From: Rhabditoides inermis
Lineage: Eukaryota; Nematoda; Chromadorea; Rhabditida; Rhabditidae
Length of the DNA: 64,000 bases
Assembly (NCBI GenBank): GCA_963966185.1
Contig: CAWZYM010000144.1
Span: 1-64,000, forward strand
Reading direction: 5' to 3'
The notes under the pieces were generated by a model. That model made no database searches. It saw nothing but the letters and a program-made list of their open reading frames with translations, and was not told the origin of the DNA. Positions 21,999 to 32,915 of this stretch are shown piece by piece (position 1 is the first letter of the stretch; each line of letters begins with the position of its first letter). Both the position numbers and the translations under genes were made by a program.

Positions 21999-24139
21999 CA
22001 CATTGGGGTTTACCCCGTTCCCTATCCATTTCTCATGTGTGCTTGTTGTGCGAGATAAAGATGCCAAAACATCTGTTCTTGTATTGCATTCACATTATGT
22101 CCCACGGGAACTAATGTGGACTTTGGGGTTGTTATCAACGGTAGTAGTTGCGGTTTGATATCGAAGTCCTCTGGGTTGGCGCATCCGCTCACGCGGATGT
22201 CCCTAACAGGTAGGTCCTGGGCAGACCGGCGTTTACAAGTCCAAACACCTGTCACTGATAGCAGCGAGTTCGGTTTTATAGTAACTAGTTCTTACTTTAC
22301 AGATTAGCTACCTGTTTAGAACTTTTTTTACACGATCCACCGATCGATTGTAGTGTGACCCCGCCCCTCTCCTTCATCCCCCGCGCCCAGCAATCCAGCT
22401 GCGGTACGAGAGAGAGAGAGAAGAGAGAGAGGGTGCGATCGATTTCAGGTCAGGTAAAGTTGAGCAATTGATACGTGACCGGCGCTGTATCATGAGCAGC
22501 GACGGACTATCTCTTCGCTCCCTGGTCATCTTCTGTTGTACATCGACCCCGGAGAGGAGAACGATGAGGTGAGTGTGGTGTACTGTAGTTTGTGTTTTGG
22601 TACTGTAGTTACTGTAGCAATACGGTAGCGGTACAGTACCCATGTTTTGTCTCGTTTAAACGCGCTTTCTGCGGTTCCGGCTGGCAGGAAGTGCCCGTTG
22701 TGGGCGAGTCAAATCGATGACTCCACACACTCTTCCAGTACAACTACTCATACTAGTTTTCCGGTTTTGTTTTGTAGTAATGGTTTTTAATTATACCGTA
22801 GAGCGGGTAATGCTTTTTCAGCAACGTAACAGTTACAATCCCCCGTTTAGATGGGTGGAGAGAGGGAGAGAGAGAACGACCCAGCGTAGGCCCTATTTTC
22901 TCTCACACCCTCTCTGCCCTTGTGTCTAGACGGCTCGCCGCGTTCAAAGAACGCGCAGAGTGCAATGTCCGCTCTCGAGTGTGCACTGATCACGCCATTC
23001 GTCCGAGCAGACTACGCACAAGCGCCCGCCATTCGCCTTGCCATTCCGGCGACGCTCTAGTGATGGCAGCGGCTGCGGCGACTAGGGAGGTGACGTCACT
23101 TGTGGAGACGTGCCCGCACAAGGACTACATGGAGGTGGGTTGTTTTACCACTTTGTTTTTGTCCGATTTATTAAGTCTACGTGACTAGTTATTGGGGTTT
23201 TGTGCACTACTAACTAGCGGTACCATGGTAGTCACCAGTATCGCGCCTATATAGGCGGGATGGGAACGCGCGGCGGTGGGACGCAATGCGAGAACCCTGC
23301 CCCGGCGCGCGCAGAGGATGGGCCTGACGTTGTGCCCTACCCTCAAACAACTGCCCCCCAGATGCGGAGATTGAGTGGTATTTGCATATGTAAAGCGCTC
23401 TTTCAATGTAACGGGACAGAGACTGCCCTGGCCTAGCCCAGCCGAGGGACCTCCCCAAAGATCTCCGGGATCGGCGGAGGATCTGTGGCCGTGGGTTGGG
23501 GGATGACCTTCGCCTGAGGATACACATTGGTGGCTTGTGTAGAAGATTTTAGATTTGTGGTAGTGTGATAGGTGATGAACTGATGTACACAGTAGTCACT
23601 TCCCTCTGCTATGCACTTGTTTAGAGTCGCCAGACGGTAGCTTGCAATCGGAGTAGCACCGAGCAAGGGCGCCTCCGTTCTCCTATGTTCGGAGGGGCGC
23701 TGACGCTGCCCATGAGTCGCCGAACGACCATATGTACTACAAACGGCTGACGCACCGAGGGCGTGGACTGCAGGCGCTGGATCACGGATCCAGGACTTGC
23801 GCTGCTTAGGACCACCTCGGGAGAGAGAAGAGAGACTGAGCTGATCTCTGCGCCCTCTCTCTATTTCGATATCGATTGGTCGCTGCCAGTCAACATTGTT
23901 TCCACATTGCTCTCTCTATTGCCGCATCCTCATTGCGCGCTTATCTTTTCTCTCAATCATCACGCCATTTGCCTCACATCTTTTGTCGTGTTTCCGTGTA
24001 TGTGTCTGTGTACGCGCCGCCAGTTTGAGTAAACCCATGATACATCACAGTAATGTGGCGATTTCCAGGTCACACTCGCTCTTGTGGTTTCGATTTTCGC
24101 GTGGTATAGTTTTCGCTATTTCCATCCGTCTTTCTCTTC

Positions 24140-24164
24140 CTCGAGAGGTGCCATCCTCGCGTTC
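24140..24164 (+). promoter_or_regulatory. Hairpin motif copy 2 (leader)
   Basis: Stem GAGG/CCTC with loop TGCCAT. The second stem pair is A-T instead of G-C, with both sides changed. It is preceded by a pyrimidine-rich run. Confidence 0.7.
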
Positions 24165-24192
24165 GCATTACATTCCATCCGTCTTTCTATTC

Positions 24193-24217
24193 CTTGAAGG
24201 GTGTCGTCCCTGCGTTC
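24193..24217 (+). promoter_or_regulatory. Hairpin motif copy 3 (leader)
   Basis: Stem AGGG/CCCT with loop TGTCGT. The outer pair is A-T instead of G-C, again on both sides. Copies 2 and 3 form a tandem repeat of about 53 bases. Confidence 0.7.
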
Positions 24218-24370
24218 AAACCGAATAACCACAACTTGTCGCAAAAGCCGCAAGGCCAGAGCGATCATCGGTCAACAACAAGGTAAACAGGTAAGCGGTG
24301 GGTGTATTGTGACTCGCTCAAAGACACTGGTATCTCTCTCTCTCTCTTTTTCCATCATCTTTGTCTATTC

Positions 24371-24395
24371 CTGAAGGGTGCCGTCCCTGCGTCTC
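24371..24395 (+). promoter_or_regulatory. Hairpin motif copy 4 (100 bases before gag)
   Basis: CTGAAGGGTGCCGTCCCT followed by GCGTC. The stem is AGGG/CCCT. It is the last motif before the gag start at 24,495. Confidence 0.7.
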
Positions 24396-24494
24396 GACTT
24401 ATATCTTTCCTTATAACAATCAACAGGATAACAGTCGAGTGGGGAGACAGACCAGCGGAAGTGAGCGAGAGTGAGATAGAGAACAGCGATCGAT

Positions 24495-25475
24495 ATGCCA
24501 GGTGAGCCATCCGGAAACAGCAGGTCGCCGGCGACACCGGCGCACCCCGAGTTCAACATGGACCAGTTCCTGCAGAACAACAGGCTGCAGAGGAGCGCGT
24601 TGGCAGAGCTGAACACTGCGGCGAGTGGCGTGAAGGACATCATCCTTCCTTCCGATCTGGCCGCGGTGCGCGACGCCATGACCAAGGCCGTCGCCGAAGC
24701 GTACATCAACGGAGACGACCAGGAGAAGGCGTTCAACGAGGCGCTTGAGGCAATCCGCGCGAGAACTCAGGCGACCGATGCCGACATTCTCTCCATCAGT
24801 CAGCAGATTGCGGAGGTGCAGGCTATCTACGCGGACGCCAGCTCGCCCGAGCGCCCGTCTACATTCACCGGCGAGAACCCGGCGGAGTGGAAGGGATTTA
24901 AGAGAAACTTTGAGGACATCATGCGAACCCGCAGTGTGCGCCTCACCACCGAGCGCAAAGCGGCCACGCTCAAGGGGTGTCTGCGCAGCTCCGCTCGCAA
25001 CAGCATCGAAACGATGCCGGAAGCGGACAGAGACGACTATGACAAGATCATCGCCTTCCTCGACAAGAGATACAACAGCGTGTCGGTGCAGCGCGCCGCA
25101 CAGGCGCAGGTGCGCAACATTTTCATGAGAGAAGGTGAGTCTGTTCTGAACTTTGAGGATCGACTGCGCACCGCGTTCGAGACCGCGTATCCGAACGACC
25201 CGAGGAGCTACTTCAACAAGGCTCTTCTGGAAGCGTTTGTGATGAAACTGCCCCTCGAGATCAGCGCTCAGGTGCAGTTCGCCGACCCGGAGACACTGGA
25301 TCAGGCAAGGGATCTCGCGTGCCGTGCGATCGCGATTCGAGACGAAACCAACAGGATTCGGATGGAGAACGAGAGGGATCGTCAGGTGATGGTTGCAGCG
25401 ATGCAAGCAACAGCCGGTGGACGAGGTAGCCAATTTTTGTCTATATTGTTGGAAGGAGGGTCACGTGCTCTGTGA
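24495..25475 (+). CDS. gag: Ty3 Gag (matrix/capsid)
   Basis: 327-codon frame starting at ATG 24,495, the first good start after the last leader hairpin. Residues 1-90 are helical and charged. About residues 115-290 match the retrotransposon gag capsid pattern: FTGENPAEWKGFKRNF, then helices with GESVLNFEDRLR and NKALLEAFVMKLP. Gag assembles the particle that packages the element RNA. The frame ends soon after the capsid without a knuckle. The zinc knuckles are in the next frame, which overlaps this one by about 83 bases and lies +1. Either a programmed +1 shift, splicing or a one-base indel must join them. Confidence 0.85.
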   Translation: MPGEPSGNSRSPATPAHPEFNMDQFLQNNRLQRSALAELNTAASGVKDIILPSDLAAVRDAMTKAVAEAYINGDDQEKAFNEALEAIRARTQATDADILSISQQIAEVQAIYADASSPERPSTFTGENPAEWKGFKRNFEDIMRTRSVRLTTERKAATLKGCLRSSARNSIETMPEADRDDYDKIIAFLDKRYNSVSVQRAAQAQVRNIFMREGESVLNFEDRLRTAFETAYPNDPRSYFNKALLEAFVMKLPLEISAQVQFADPETLDQARDLACRAIAIRDETNRIRMENERDRQVMVAAMQATAGGRGSQFLSILLEGGSRAL

Positions 25476-27543
25476 CTGCCCTCTTCGAATGGAACAGGAG
25501 GAGAATGCGCGCCACCTGCACAACAACAACTACGGCGGAAACAACGGAGGGAACAGGAGAGTTCACAACAAGAAGAACAACAGGCACCAGCCCACTCAGA
25601 GCACGGTGCAGTGCTGGGAGTGTCACCAGCTTGGTCATTACAGGGATAGATGTCCCCTGAGGCAGCAGAACGCTCAGCACGCGCCGCAGCAGTATCAGCA
25701 GCAGCCGGCGTCGCAGCCGCAACAGCGGTATGTTCAGCAGCAGCAGTTCTCGCCGCAGCAGCAGTTCATGCCGCAGCAGCAGTTTATGCCGCAGCAACAC
25801 TTTGCGCCGCAGCAACACTTTGCGCCGCAACAGCAGTCGCAACAGACGGGACGGCCTACTGTCCGCGTCGTCGACGCGTACTCATCCGACTCCCTTTCAG
25901 AGGTGGATGATCTCCGTCGACAGCTGCAGAACGCCAAGACAGAGCTGGGATACATGACTGAAGCCAAGGATAACTTGACAACACAGGCGGCTCTTTATAA
26001 GAAGAGGAGCGAGGAGCTGCACGACCGCTGGGTGGACAAGGCTTCCGAGATGGCACCTCAGGTGAACACGCTGAGGGTGAGTGCCAGGAAGTCGAGTGGA
26101 GCCAAGGCCCACGTGGGTTTGCTTATGCTTGCAGCTATCACGCTTCTGATGGGAGGCGCGAGTGCGTGCGAGTGCGAGCAGATGGGCAACAACAGCAACA
26201 ACGGCACGCCACAGGAGGTACCGATCACGATCCGGGGCCCGCTGCTGGTCATCAACCACTCGAGTATGATGAGCCACGAAAGCGTTAGCTGGATGAGCAT
26301 GATCATTGCAGGTGGATCCTGCCTGTGGGTAGCCTTGTGCTGTTTCTACCTGACGATCAGGATGTGTGGATACATTGTGCGTGGCAGGAGGACAAACACT
26401 CCGCACAATCACACAATCACTGAGGCGTCGGAGGTGGACAACCACATCAACAACGAGGAGGACGGATCCGAGGAGACCGACTCCAATCGCCCCATCACTC
26501 CGTTCTGGCAGGAGATGCGCGAGGAGGGGATGCTCGCCATCAGCACTACTGCTGAACGAAAGAGTGAGGGAGATGCGACGAGCGACGAAGAGCCGAACGA
26601 CTCTTGCGTCGGACATACGGACGATACGGAGAGGGAGATCGAAGCCGCACTATGCGCGTACGACTCCGACAGGTACGCCACCATCGACTACAACAGGGTC
26701 ATGCAGCACTCGCCGGTCGAGTGGAGTACCGCGGTCACCCCTACGGGCGACACTGACGAGGAGCAGTTCTTCGACTCTCTCGAACCGGACACGGATATGG
26801 CGGACGTCATGTACGCCGACAGGATGCGTCGCGGCATGTTTTCCTTGAACGTGCCATGCGAGATCAACGATTGCAGGATGCTCGCGCTGTTCGACACGGG
26901 AGCCAACGTGAGTGTGTGTCACACTTCAGTGGCGCCTCTCATTGGCGTGTTCAAATTCGACGCGCCCAGCATCGACGCGGCAACGGGACTTTCCGGCGGG
27001 CCAGTTGAGTTTGTGGGATCGAAGCTCATAAACATTAAGGTCAGCGGTATCAACTACCCCACCGTGGTGAACTTCTCTCGCACCATGGCCAAGCCGAGAG
27101 ACGTGGAGGGATACCAGATTATCCTCGGTAACGACTTTCTCGCCCGGCTGCCCCGTTGGTCAATCGATTATCGCAACCGGCGATTCGAGGTGGGAGGCGA
27201 CAGTATCCCCATCGTCACCATGATCGACGTACCCGTCAAGAAGGACGGACTCGCGAGCATCATCGCCCGCGACACCCAGGTAGTCAAGGCGGGACATGCA
27301 TCATTCATCGATTGCAGCATCATCTCGGATGAGGAAGGCAACGACTGGTGCACCGACGGCGTGGGAGAGGTGTTCCTTGAGAACAACCTCTACATGCAGC
27401 CGACCGTTCTCAACGGGAAGGGAGGCGAGCTCCTCGTTACCAACGGCACCAGCAAGGACGTGGTCATCTACAAGGGCCAGTTCTTGGCAGACGCCGTCCC
27501 CTGCTTTCGGACGAACGTTGGCGTTCTCCAGGAGCGGTTTTAG
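25393..27543 (+). CDS. Ty3 nucleocapsid, coiled coil, two membrane segments and aspartic protease
   Basis: Open frame overlapping gag; the edge given is the open region, not a proven start. Residues 16-30 and 74-88 form two CCHC knuckles (CLYCWKEGHVLCDC and CWECHQLGHYRDRC). A Gln/Pro-rich repeat (QQFMPQ, QQHFAPQ) follows, then a predicted coiled coil at about 165-230. Next is a hydrophobic segment at about 239-258, a short loop of about 45 residues with three N-X-S/T sites and two or more cysteines, a second hydrophobic segment at about 302-325, and a basic RGRR stop-transfer. Residues 495-690 hold the protease: FDTGANVSV active site and ILGNDFLAR. A membrane pair between nucleocapsid and protease is not normal for Ty3 elements. 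It may anchor Gag to membranes. Confidence 0.8.
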   Translation: MQRCKQQPVDEVANFCLYCWKEGHVLCDCPLRMEQEENARHLHNNNYGGNNGGNRRVHNKKNNRHQPTQSTVQCWECHQLGHYRDRCPLRQQNAQHAPQQYQQQPASQPQQRYVQQQQFSPQQQFMPQQQFMPQQHFAPQQHFAPQQQSQQTGRPTVRVVDAYSSDSLSEVDDLRRQLQNAKTELGYMTEAKDNLTTQAALYKKRSEELHDRWVDKASEMAPQVNTLRVSARKSSGAKAHVGLLMLAAITLLMGGASACECEQMGNNSNNGTPQEVPITIRGPLLVINHSSMMSHESVSWMSMIIAGGSCLWVALCCFYLTIRMCGYIVRGRRTNTPHNHTITEASEVDNHINNEEDGSEETDSNRPITPFWQEMREEGMLAISTTAERKSEGDATSDEEPNDSCVGHTDDTEREIEAALCAYDSDRYATIDYNRVMQHSPVEWSTAVTPTGDTDEEQFFDSLEPDTDMADVMYADRMRRGMFSLNVPCEINDCRMLALFDTGANVSVCHTSVAPLIGVFKFDAPSIDAATGLSGGPVEFVGSKLINIKVSGINYPTVVNFSRTMAKPRDVEGYQIILGNDFLARLPRWSIDYRNRRFEVGGDSIPIVTMIDVPVKKDGLASIIARDTQVVKAGHASFIDCSIISDEEGNDWCTDGVGEVFLENNLYMQPTVLNGKGGELLVTNGTSKDVVIYKGQFLADAVPCFRTNVGVLQERF

Positions 27544-30500
27544 CACAGATGCCACGCCTTTCTTCCATCATTCTCTTCCTTTCTCTCAGTCTGTCTCTCT
27601 TGAGGGGTGCCGTCCCCGTGTCTCAGTTACGATCAGATCCCCAACCAAGCTGCCAGCCGGCGCCCGCGCAATCCGCGAGCGCGCCGCACAGGTACTCAGG
27701 CTTGCGGCGACGCGACAAGAGGAGTCAGACTGCGAGCAGATCCCCAACGGGATCGACGTGAAGGTGGAACAGGAGGGGGTGGAGCCAGCTTCTGGTGATC
27801 CTCCAACCGACGTCTTCGTGCCGGACATGAGCGGCAGCATTCTCAACGACGACGAGAAGACGGTGATGGCTGAGCTGTTCAAGCAGTTCAGTGACGTCAT
27901 GTCAACCTCTTCGTACGACTTGGGATCATACGAGGCCGATCTCATCGAGATCGATCTGCACACCGACGCCGAGACGAATTATAGAGCTCGAAACAGCCGG
28001 GTACCTATGAAGTATCTCAAGGAGGTAGACAAGCACATCCAGCAACTGCTGGATGCGGGGCGAATTGTTCGGACAACCCAGACGCAGTTCATGCACAGTC
28101 TGGTGTGCGTCGCGAAGAAGGACGGGAGCCTGCGGTTGTGCACGGACTTCCGCAACCTGAACAAGATCACGAAGCCGCAACACCACGAACTCCCTCACAT
28201 TGAGGAGGTTCTGAACAAGATTGCAGGTTATCGATATTATTCCAGTTTCGATCTCGCTTCAGGGTTTCTACAACTGAAGCTCTCCGAGAGATCGATGAGG
28301 ATGTGTGGGATGACCACACCGAGAGGAAACTTCCTCTACCGATTCGTCCCCTTCGGAATCAAGAACGGTCCAGCCGCTTTCAACTTCGTCCTGGGACGAG
28401 TGCTAGGAGGTCTCAAGAACAACGTTACGGCGTACCTTGACGATATCGTCATCTACGACAACACCTTCGAGGAGCACGTGGAGTCTATCCGCAGGGTACT
28501 GACGCGCCTGCGCCAATTCAACTTGAAGGCGAGCGCCAAGAAGACGGAGATTGCGCTGCCACGGATACGGTTTCTCGGACACGAGATTACCGGTCAGTAC
28601 TACACTCCCTCGAGGCGCAACGTGAAGGCTATTGAAGACTTCCCCACTCCCCGCAACACGAAGGAGGTGAGATCATTTGTCGGTATGGCCAACTTCTTCA
28701 AGAAGTTTGTCTTCCAATTTGCTCACATTTGCAGTCCGCTCTACGCTCTGATGCGCGACAAGGTGAAGTTCAAGTGGGAGAAGGAGGAGACAGAGGCGTT
28801 CGAGGCAATCAAGTCTGCACTCGTCAGCGAGCCGATTCTGATTCATCCGAAGGATCAGATGTTCATCATGCACACCGATGCGTCTCTGGAGGCAGTTGGC
28901 GCTGTACTGATGCAGCGTCGAGACAAGGACGATCCTAAGAGCGACCTGGGAGTAGTCGCGTACTACAGCAAGTCTCTCGCTGACTCTCAGAGGAAGTGGG
29001 CGCCGACGCACTGCGAGCTCTTCGCCATCATCGCAGCGATGCGCCACTTCCGTCCTATTGTCTACGGCAACCACGTCGAGATATGGACAGATCATCAGCC
29101 CCTCACCCACGTGCTCAAGGGAAACGCCAACCACGCCAGCCTCATGCGATGGCTGGTCGAGCTACAAACATTGGACGTGGATATAAAATATATTCAGGGC
29201 AAGTCTAATGTCGTGGCGGATGCACTCTCAAGGTGTAATCCCATTGAGCGATTCAAGGACGACTCTCCCGAGATCGATGACATCATCGAGTTTCCAGCGT
29301 GTCTTAACATTGCTCAGTTTCAGCGTTCACAGGCAGAAATTGACGCGATGCTTCCAAGCAATCGATCGAAGCTGCTGGCCGAACAGCTGAAGGACGCGAC
29401 ATGCATCCGGTTGAGAGAGATCGTCAACGGCGTCAACATTCCGGAGCGACCCAGTCGAGAGGAACTGAAGATGATCCGCGTCGGCGAGCAGTGCACTGTG
29501 GACAGCAACGAGCGTCTCGTGATGCTCACTCCGGCACTACAAGGTGAGCAGGTGGTGAAACGATTCATCGTTCCAGAATCTATGCAACAGGAGGTTGTGG
29601 AGCAGTACCACACTGTGAAGGCGAGCGGCGGTCACCACAACTGGGACAAGAGCCTGAAGAGGATAGCCAAGAAGTACTTTTGGATCGGCATGGCGGACCA
29701 GATCTACAAGTTCTGCCGCTCATGCGACGTGTGTCAGCGGAAGCGGGTCAATCCAATGAACCGTGAGAAGTTGATTGCCACCATTCCACATGCGCCATTC
29801 CAGATCTGCTATATGGACATCTTCGGACCAGTCACCAAGTCGAACAAGGGCAACAAGTTCATCCTTTGCCTCGCAGACCACTTCACCAAGTACATTGTGG
29901 TATCTGTCCTCTCGAACACTGAGGCGGAGACGGTCGCGAATGCTCTCATGAACGACGTCGTATTCAGGTATGGTACGATGCCAGTGTTGCACACTGACAA
30001 TGCGACTTATCTGCGAGCCAACAAGTTGGAGCAAGTGCTCACTACGCTGCAAGTGAATCATCATTTTAGCGTACCACATCACCACCAGAGCCAGGGAATG
30101 GTTGAGAGAGTCTTCTCCACCCTCCAGCAGTCGGTCCGCTGCTACATCGAGGAGAACCCGTGGACGTGGGACGACCACGTGGCAGCATGTGCGCTGGCAT
30201 ACAACACGAGTGTGCACAGCAGCACAGGCTACTCCCCGTTCTTCCTCATGTTCGGCAGGGAGCCGATATTCCGGGTGGATTCGCTCATGACGACCGAGGC
30301 GGAGAAGAAGATTCCGGAGTTCTCGAGAGACGGTAGCTATGTCAAGACGCTTCTCCGCACACTTCGAGTGGTGTGGATGAAAGCCGAGCAGGAGGCTGAA
30401 GCGGCAAGGAAGAGAATGGCTACCAAGCTGCCATCTCACCTGAAGCCGCTGGAGATCACCGTCGGCGATCGCGTCTATCTCAAGAACTACAACAGGACGA

Positions 30501-30895
30501 AGGGAGTCAGCGACAAGCTGATTCTCCCCTGGAAGGGTCAGTATCGAGTACTGGAGATCGAACACCCATATGTGACCATCGAGAGCTGTGTCGCTCAGGA
30601 GGTACCGAGGAGGGTACACAAGGACCAGCTGAAGAAGTCCTTCGAACTGGAGGGCCCGATCTGGAGCAGACGCCGACTCTCGGAGAGTGAGAGAGAGGCG
30701 CTCCGACAGGCAGGCGCACAGCCAGCTGATCTGTCCGGCAAAGTCAAGCCGAACGACGGACCGCACAACGCGGATCCGAACCTGGATGAAGAGCAGTCGA
30801 CAACTGAAGAGTTCGTGCGGCAGAAGAATCCGAAACGCGGCAAGAACCAGATTCGTGCGCCGCGTCCTCGCGATTCCGTCGAGGATTCTCAGTGA
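27544..30895 (+). CDS. pol: Ty3 Pol: reverse transcriptase, RNase H, integrase
   Basis: This frame is open from before 27,400, so the beginning given is set at the preceding stop; no ATG is obvious. It lies +1 from the protease frame. RT: LVCVAKKDGSLRLCTDFRNLN, FDLASGF, then YLDD at 28,432-28,443. RNase H: HTDASLEAVGAVL, ending with the VADALSR block. Integrase: an HHCC domain ending CRSCDVCQRK, core acidic residues in YMDIFGP, HTDNATY and QGMVERVF, and a C-terminal GPY/F-like LPWKGQYRVLEIE. No chromodomain is seen. The HTDN block departs from the common SDxGxxF form. No internal stops, so this enzyme set may be active. Confidence 0.92.
27599..27622 (+). promoter_or_regulatory. Hairpin motif copy 5 (start of pol frame)
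   Basis: CTTGAGGGGTGCCGTCCCC, 56 bases after the protease-frame stop (27,541-27,543). It follows a long pyrimidine run containing TTTCTCTCAG, a good splice acceptor. Confidence 0.7.
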
Positions 30896-31181
30896 GTCAG
30901 CTAATCAACATTCAGCTACACTTTCTTTTATCGTTTCTAGTGTAAGAGTTTCAGTTTTCAAATTGTATATCATTTGCTTTCTTTACATGTTAATCATACA
31001 CATCGTTTGTGGCAGCGCGCGCCGCTATTGCCAGCTGCACGGTCGGTCCCCCGATCCCCAGTGAAGAGGGAGAGAGAGAGAGGTTCGCCCCCCGAAGAGG
31101 CTAGAGCAGTTTTCGCAATCGCCAGCAGGCGCTTGCGAAGGGGGGAGGCAACGGCAGACAGGCAGAAGCGACGCGGAGCGG

Positions 31182-31850
31182 ATGCGATGCGATCAATCGA
31201 TACAGCATCCCCAGAGCACTCGGCTCGGCGAGAGCGCGACGTCGGGGGTGCAGGCGACAGTCCTATGCGCAGGGGCAAACCCCGCCCACAATCGCACCAT
31301 TCTGCCCCCACAGTCACGCGGCGACAGGCCGAGACGCGTGTATTTGGCCACGCCGGCAACCTCCGAGCAGTTCAACGACACCAACGTGGACACGCCTAAG
31401 AAGAGCGGAACAGGTGAGTCAGTTTGTGATCATTCATTTTGTGTTCTTATCAGATTTTGGGTTGTTAAGCTTTTAATTGTGGATTTTTTTTGCATATTTT
31501 AGCATTTCTCGTTCATTCAGTTGTGTTTTTTTATGAGTTTAGAACATTTTGTGTTAGTTTAGAAACAGTTTGTAGCAGTTTAAGACATTTTAGTTGCATT
31601 TGTGTGTTTTTGTTTATTATGCATTGTTCATTGTGAATTGGGTTGCAGCGTTTATCGACTGCAAACACAGTTCAGTACACTCTAAACTGTATTTGCAGGT
31701 CCAGATCCACTGGACCCGGCCAGCTGCGGCAGCAGAGCCGAGTGGACGCACTCGGTCGCCGAGGCGAACGCGCCGACCAGGCGGAGCAGCAACAGCTGCT
31801 TCGGGAGTGGAATCACCCACTCCGCCCGCCGCCAGTGGACAAGCAACTGA
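31182..31850 (+). CDS. Candidate two-exon accessory ORF (127 codons)
   Basis: ATG at 31,182. The first exon ends at 31,413 before GTGAGT. The second begins at 31,699 after TTTGCAG, with agreeing phase, and runs to TGA at 31,848-31,850. That stop lies inside the hairpin motif (CTGAGGGG). The product is basic and Pro/Ser-rich with no domain I know. Support is the consistent splice phase and the lack of stops; expression is unproven. Confidence 0.3.
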
Positions 31851-31870
31851 GGGGTGCTGTCCCCGCGTCT
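31847..31870 (+). promoter_or_regulatory. Hairpin motif copy 6 (accessory region)
   Basis: CTGAGGGGTGCTGTCCCC followed by GCGTC. Stem GGGG/CCCC with loop TGCTGT. Its TGA ends the candidate two-exon accessory ORF. Confidence 0.7.
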
Positions 31871-31939
31871 TTCCCCATACCCCACCAAAACCAAGGTGAG
31901 TCAAGGGAGGGACCGGGAACTACCGCTCTTTTTTTGCAG

Positions 31940-32112
31940 TTTTTCCCGCTACAACGAGCCCGTCGCCAACGACAAGGCCAACGCTTGGGTACAACGTTGA
32001 TTGGAACAAGGCGGCTCCTGCGGGACACCGGAACATCAAGCTGGTCACCGGCTCGACCAACTACGAGGTGTTCATCGCCTCGCTCAATCTGGCGAAGGCG
32101 CGAGGACAATAA
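31940..32112 (+). CDS. Candidate accessory exon downstream of the hairpin
   Basis: Follows a strong TTTTTTTGCAG acceptor and reads open in one frame to TAA at 32,110. The peptide starts with a Pro/Thr-rich stretch and ends with NYEVFIASLNLAKARGQ. No recognised family. It may be the last exon of an alternative transcript that skips the previous stop. Confidence 0.3.
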
Positions 32113-32915
32113 GCCTCGTCGCTCCACCAACAGTGGACCATTGGTAAGAGACCGAGGTTGTGTAACAAAGTTACACAACCCCAGTTGTTCAAAACGGTAG
32201 CGAAACATGCAGTTTTACTTGTACGAATTGTGTTCAGTCAATTTTTGGTCATACTTTTAAGTGAGTGAGACAAATTTTCAGTCAACCCACTTGTTCAGGA
32301 GCTGGTGGACTCAGCCATCAAGGTTGGGATCTCACTGACTCGGCAACTCTGCGGAGATCCGTCAAGGACAGCGACGACACCAGCGAGGGCGCCCGGCAAC
32401 GTCAACATTGACGAGGATCTTACAAGCCCCGCCGGCAACGGCGAGAGCGAGCTGCAACTTGGTAGCCGCGACATCGAGAAGGTGGTGTACAGAAGCGCCG
32501 CCCCAAGATGGTGTCATTGACAAACCAGTTGGTTTGGATCCTAGTGGTACGCTACGATACGTTTCGCATTTCCGATAATAACATGGATTGTTCAGGTGCG
32601 ACAGCCGGACACCCGAGCGATTAACGCCCTTGATCGCTCGACAGAGAGAGCAGCACCAGAGACAAACGCGAGTGCTTTCTCCGCGTCAGCGTTGGAGCAC
32701 CATTTCTCCATTGAACGAGCCGTGCCAACAGGAACGCCAACCAGCAGCAGCTGTGCAGCACGCGCCAAGCAGTCCAGCTGCGAGGCCAACGAGCCAACCA
32801 AGGTCGCCAACATCACGTCATCAACGGAGGTATCTGAAGAGTTTAAGTGAGAGCGATTGCGGCTCTGACTTTCTGCGGTCAGGCCATGTGTCCGTCCGCC
32901 GGGAGTCGGACGCTG

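Larger units (their letters stand above)
21663..22256 (+). repeat. 5' LTR
   Basis: Starts TGTGACAG and ends CTGTCACT, giving short inverted termini. It matches 32,929-33,517 apart from small differences: an indel near 21,696, an 8-base indel near 22,050 and about three substitutions. It contains CCAAT and GC boxes and a TATA box, then the first hairpin motif at 21,976. Confidence 0.9.
22257..24494 (+). other. Ty3 leader, 2.2 kb between 5' LTR and gag
   Basis: Unusually long untranslated leader with only short, unrecognised ORFs. The primer-binding site should begin at about 22,257 (GATAGCAGCGAG), but I could not match it to a tRNA. Splice-like signals occur, for example a TGTCTAG acceptor near 22,929 and a GTGGGT donor near 23,133. 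Three hairpin motifs lie in the last 360 bases. A 19-base stretch at 23,103-23,121 matches the zinc-knuckle coding region of the flanking gag-like ORF. Confidence 0.6.

Noticed and set aside
24420..25433. 337-codon antisense ORF over gag
   Set aside because: A shadow of the GC-rich gag frame on the other strand; gag itself has clear capsid features.
26077..26134. 58-base intron removing part of the first membrane segment
   Set aside because: GTGAGT and TTGCAG are good sites, but splicing would reach a stop after five codons. I keep the unspliced reading, while noting that a truncated Gag form is possible.
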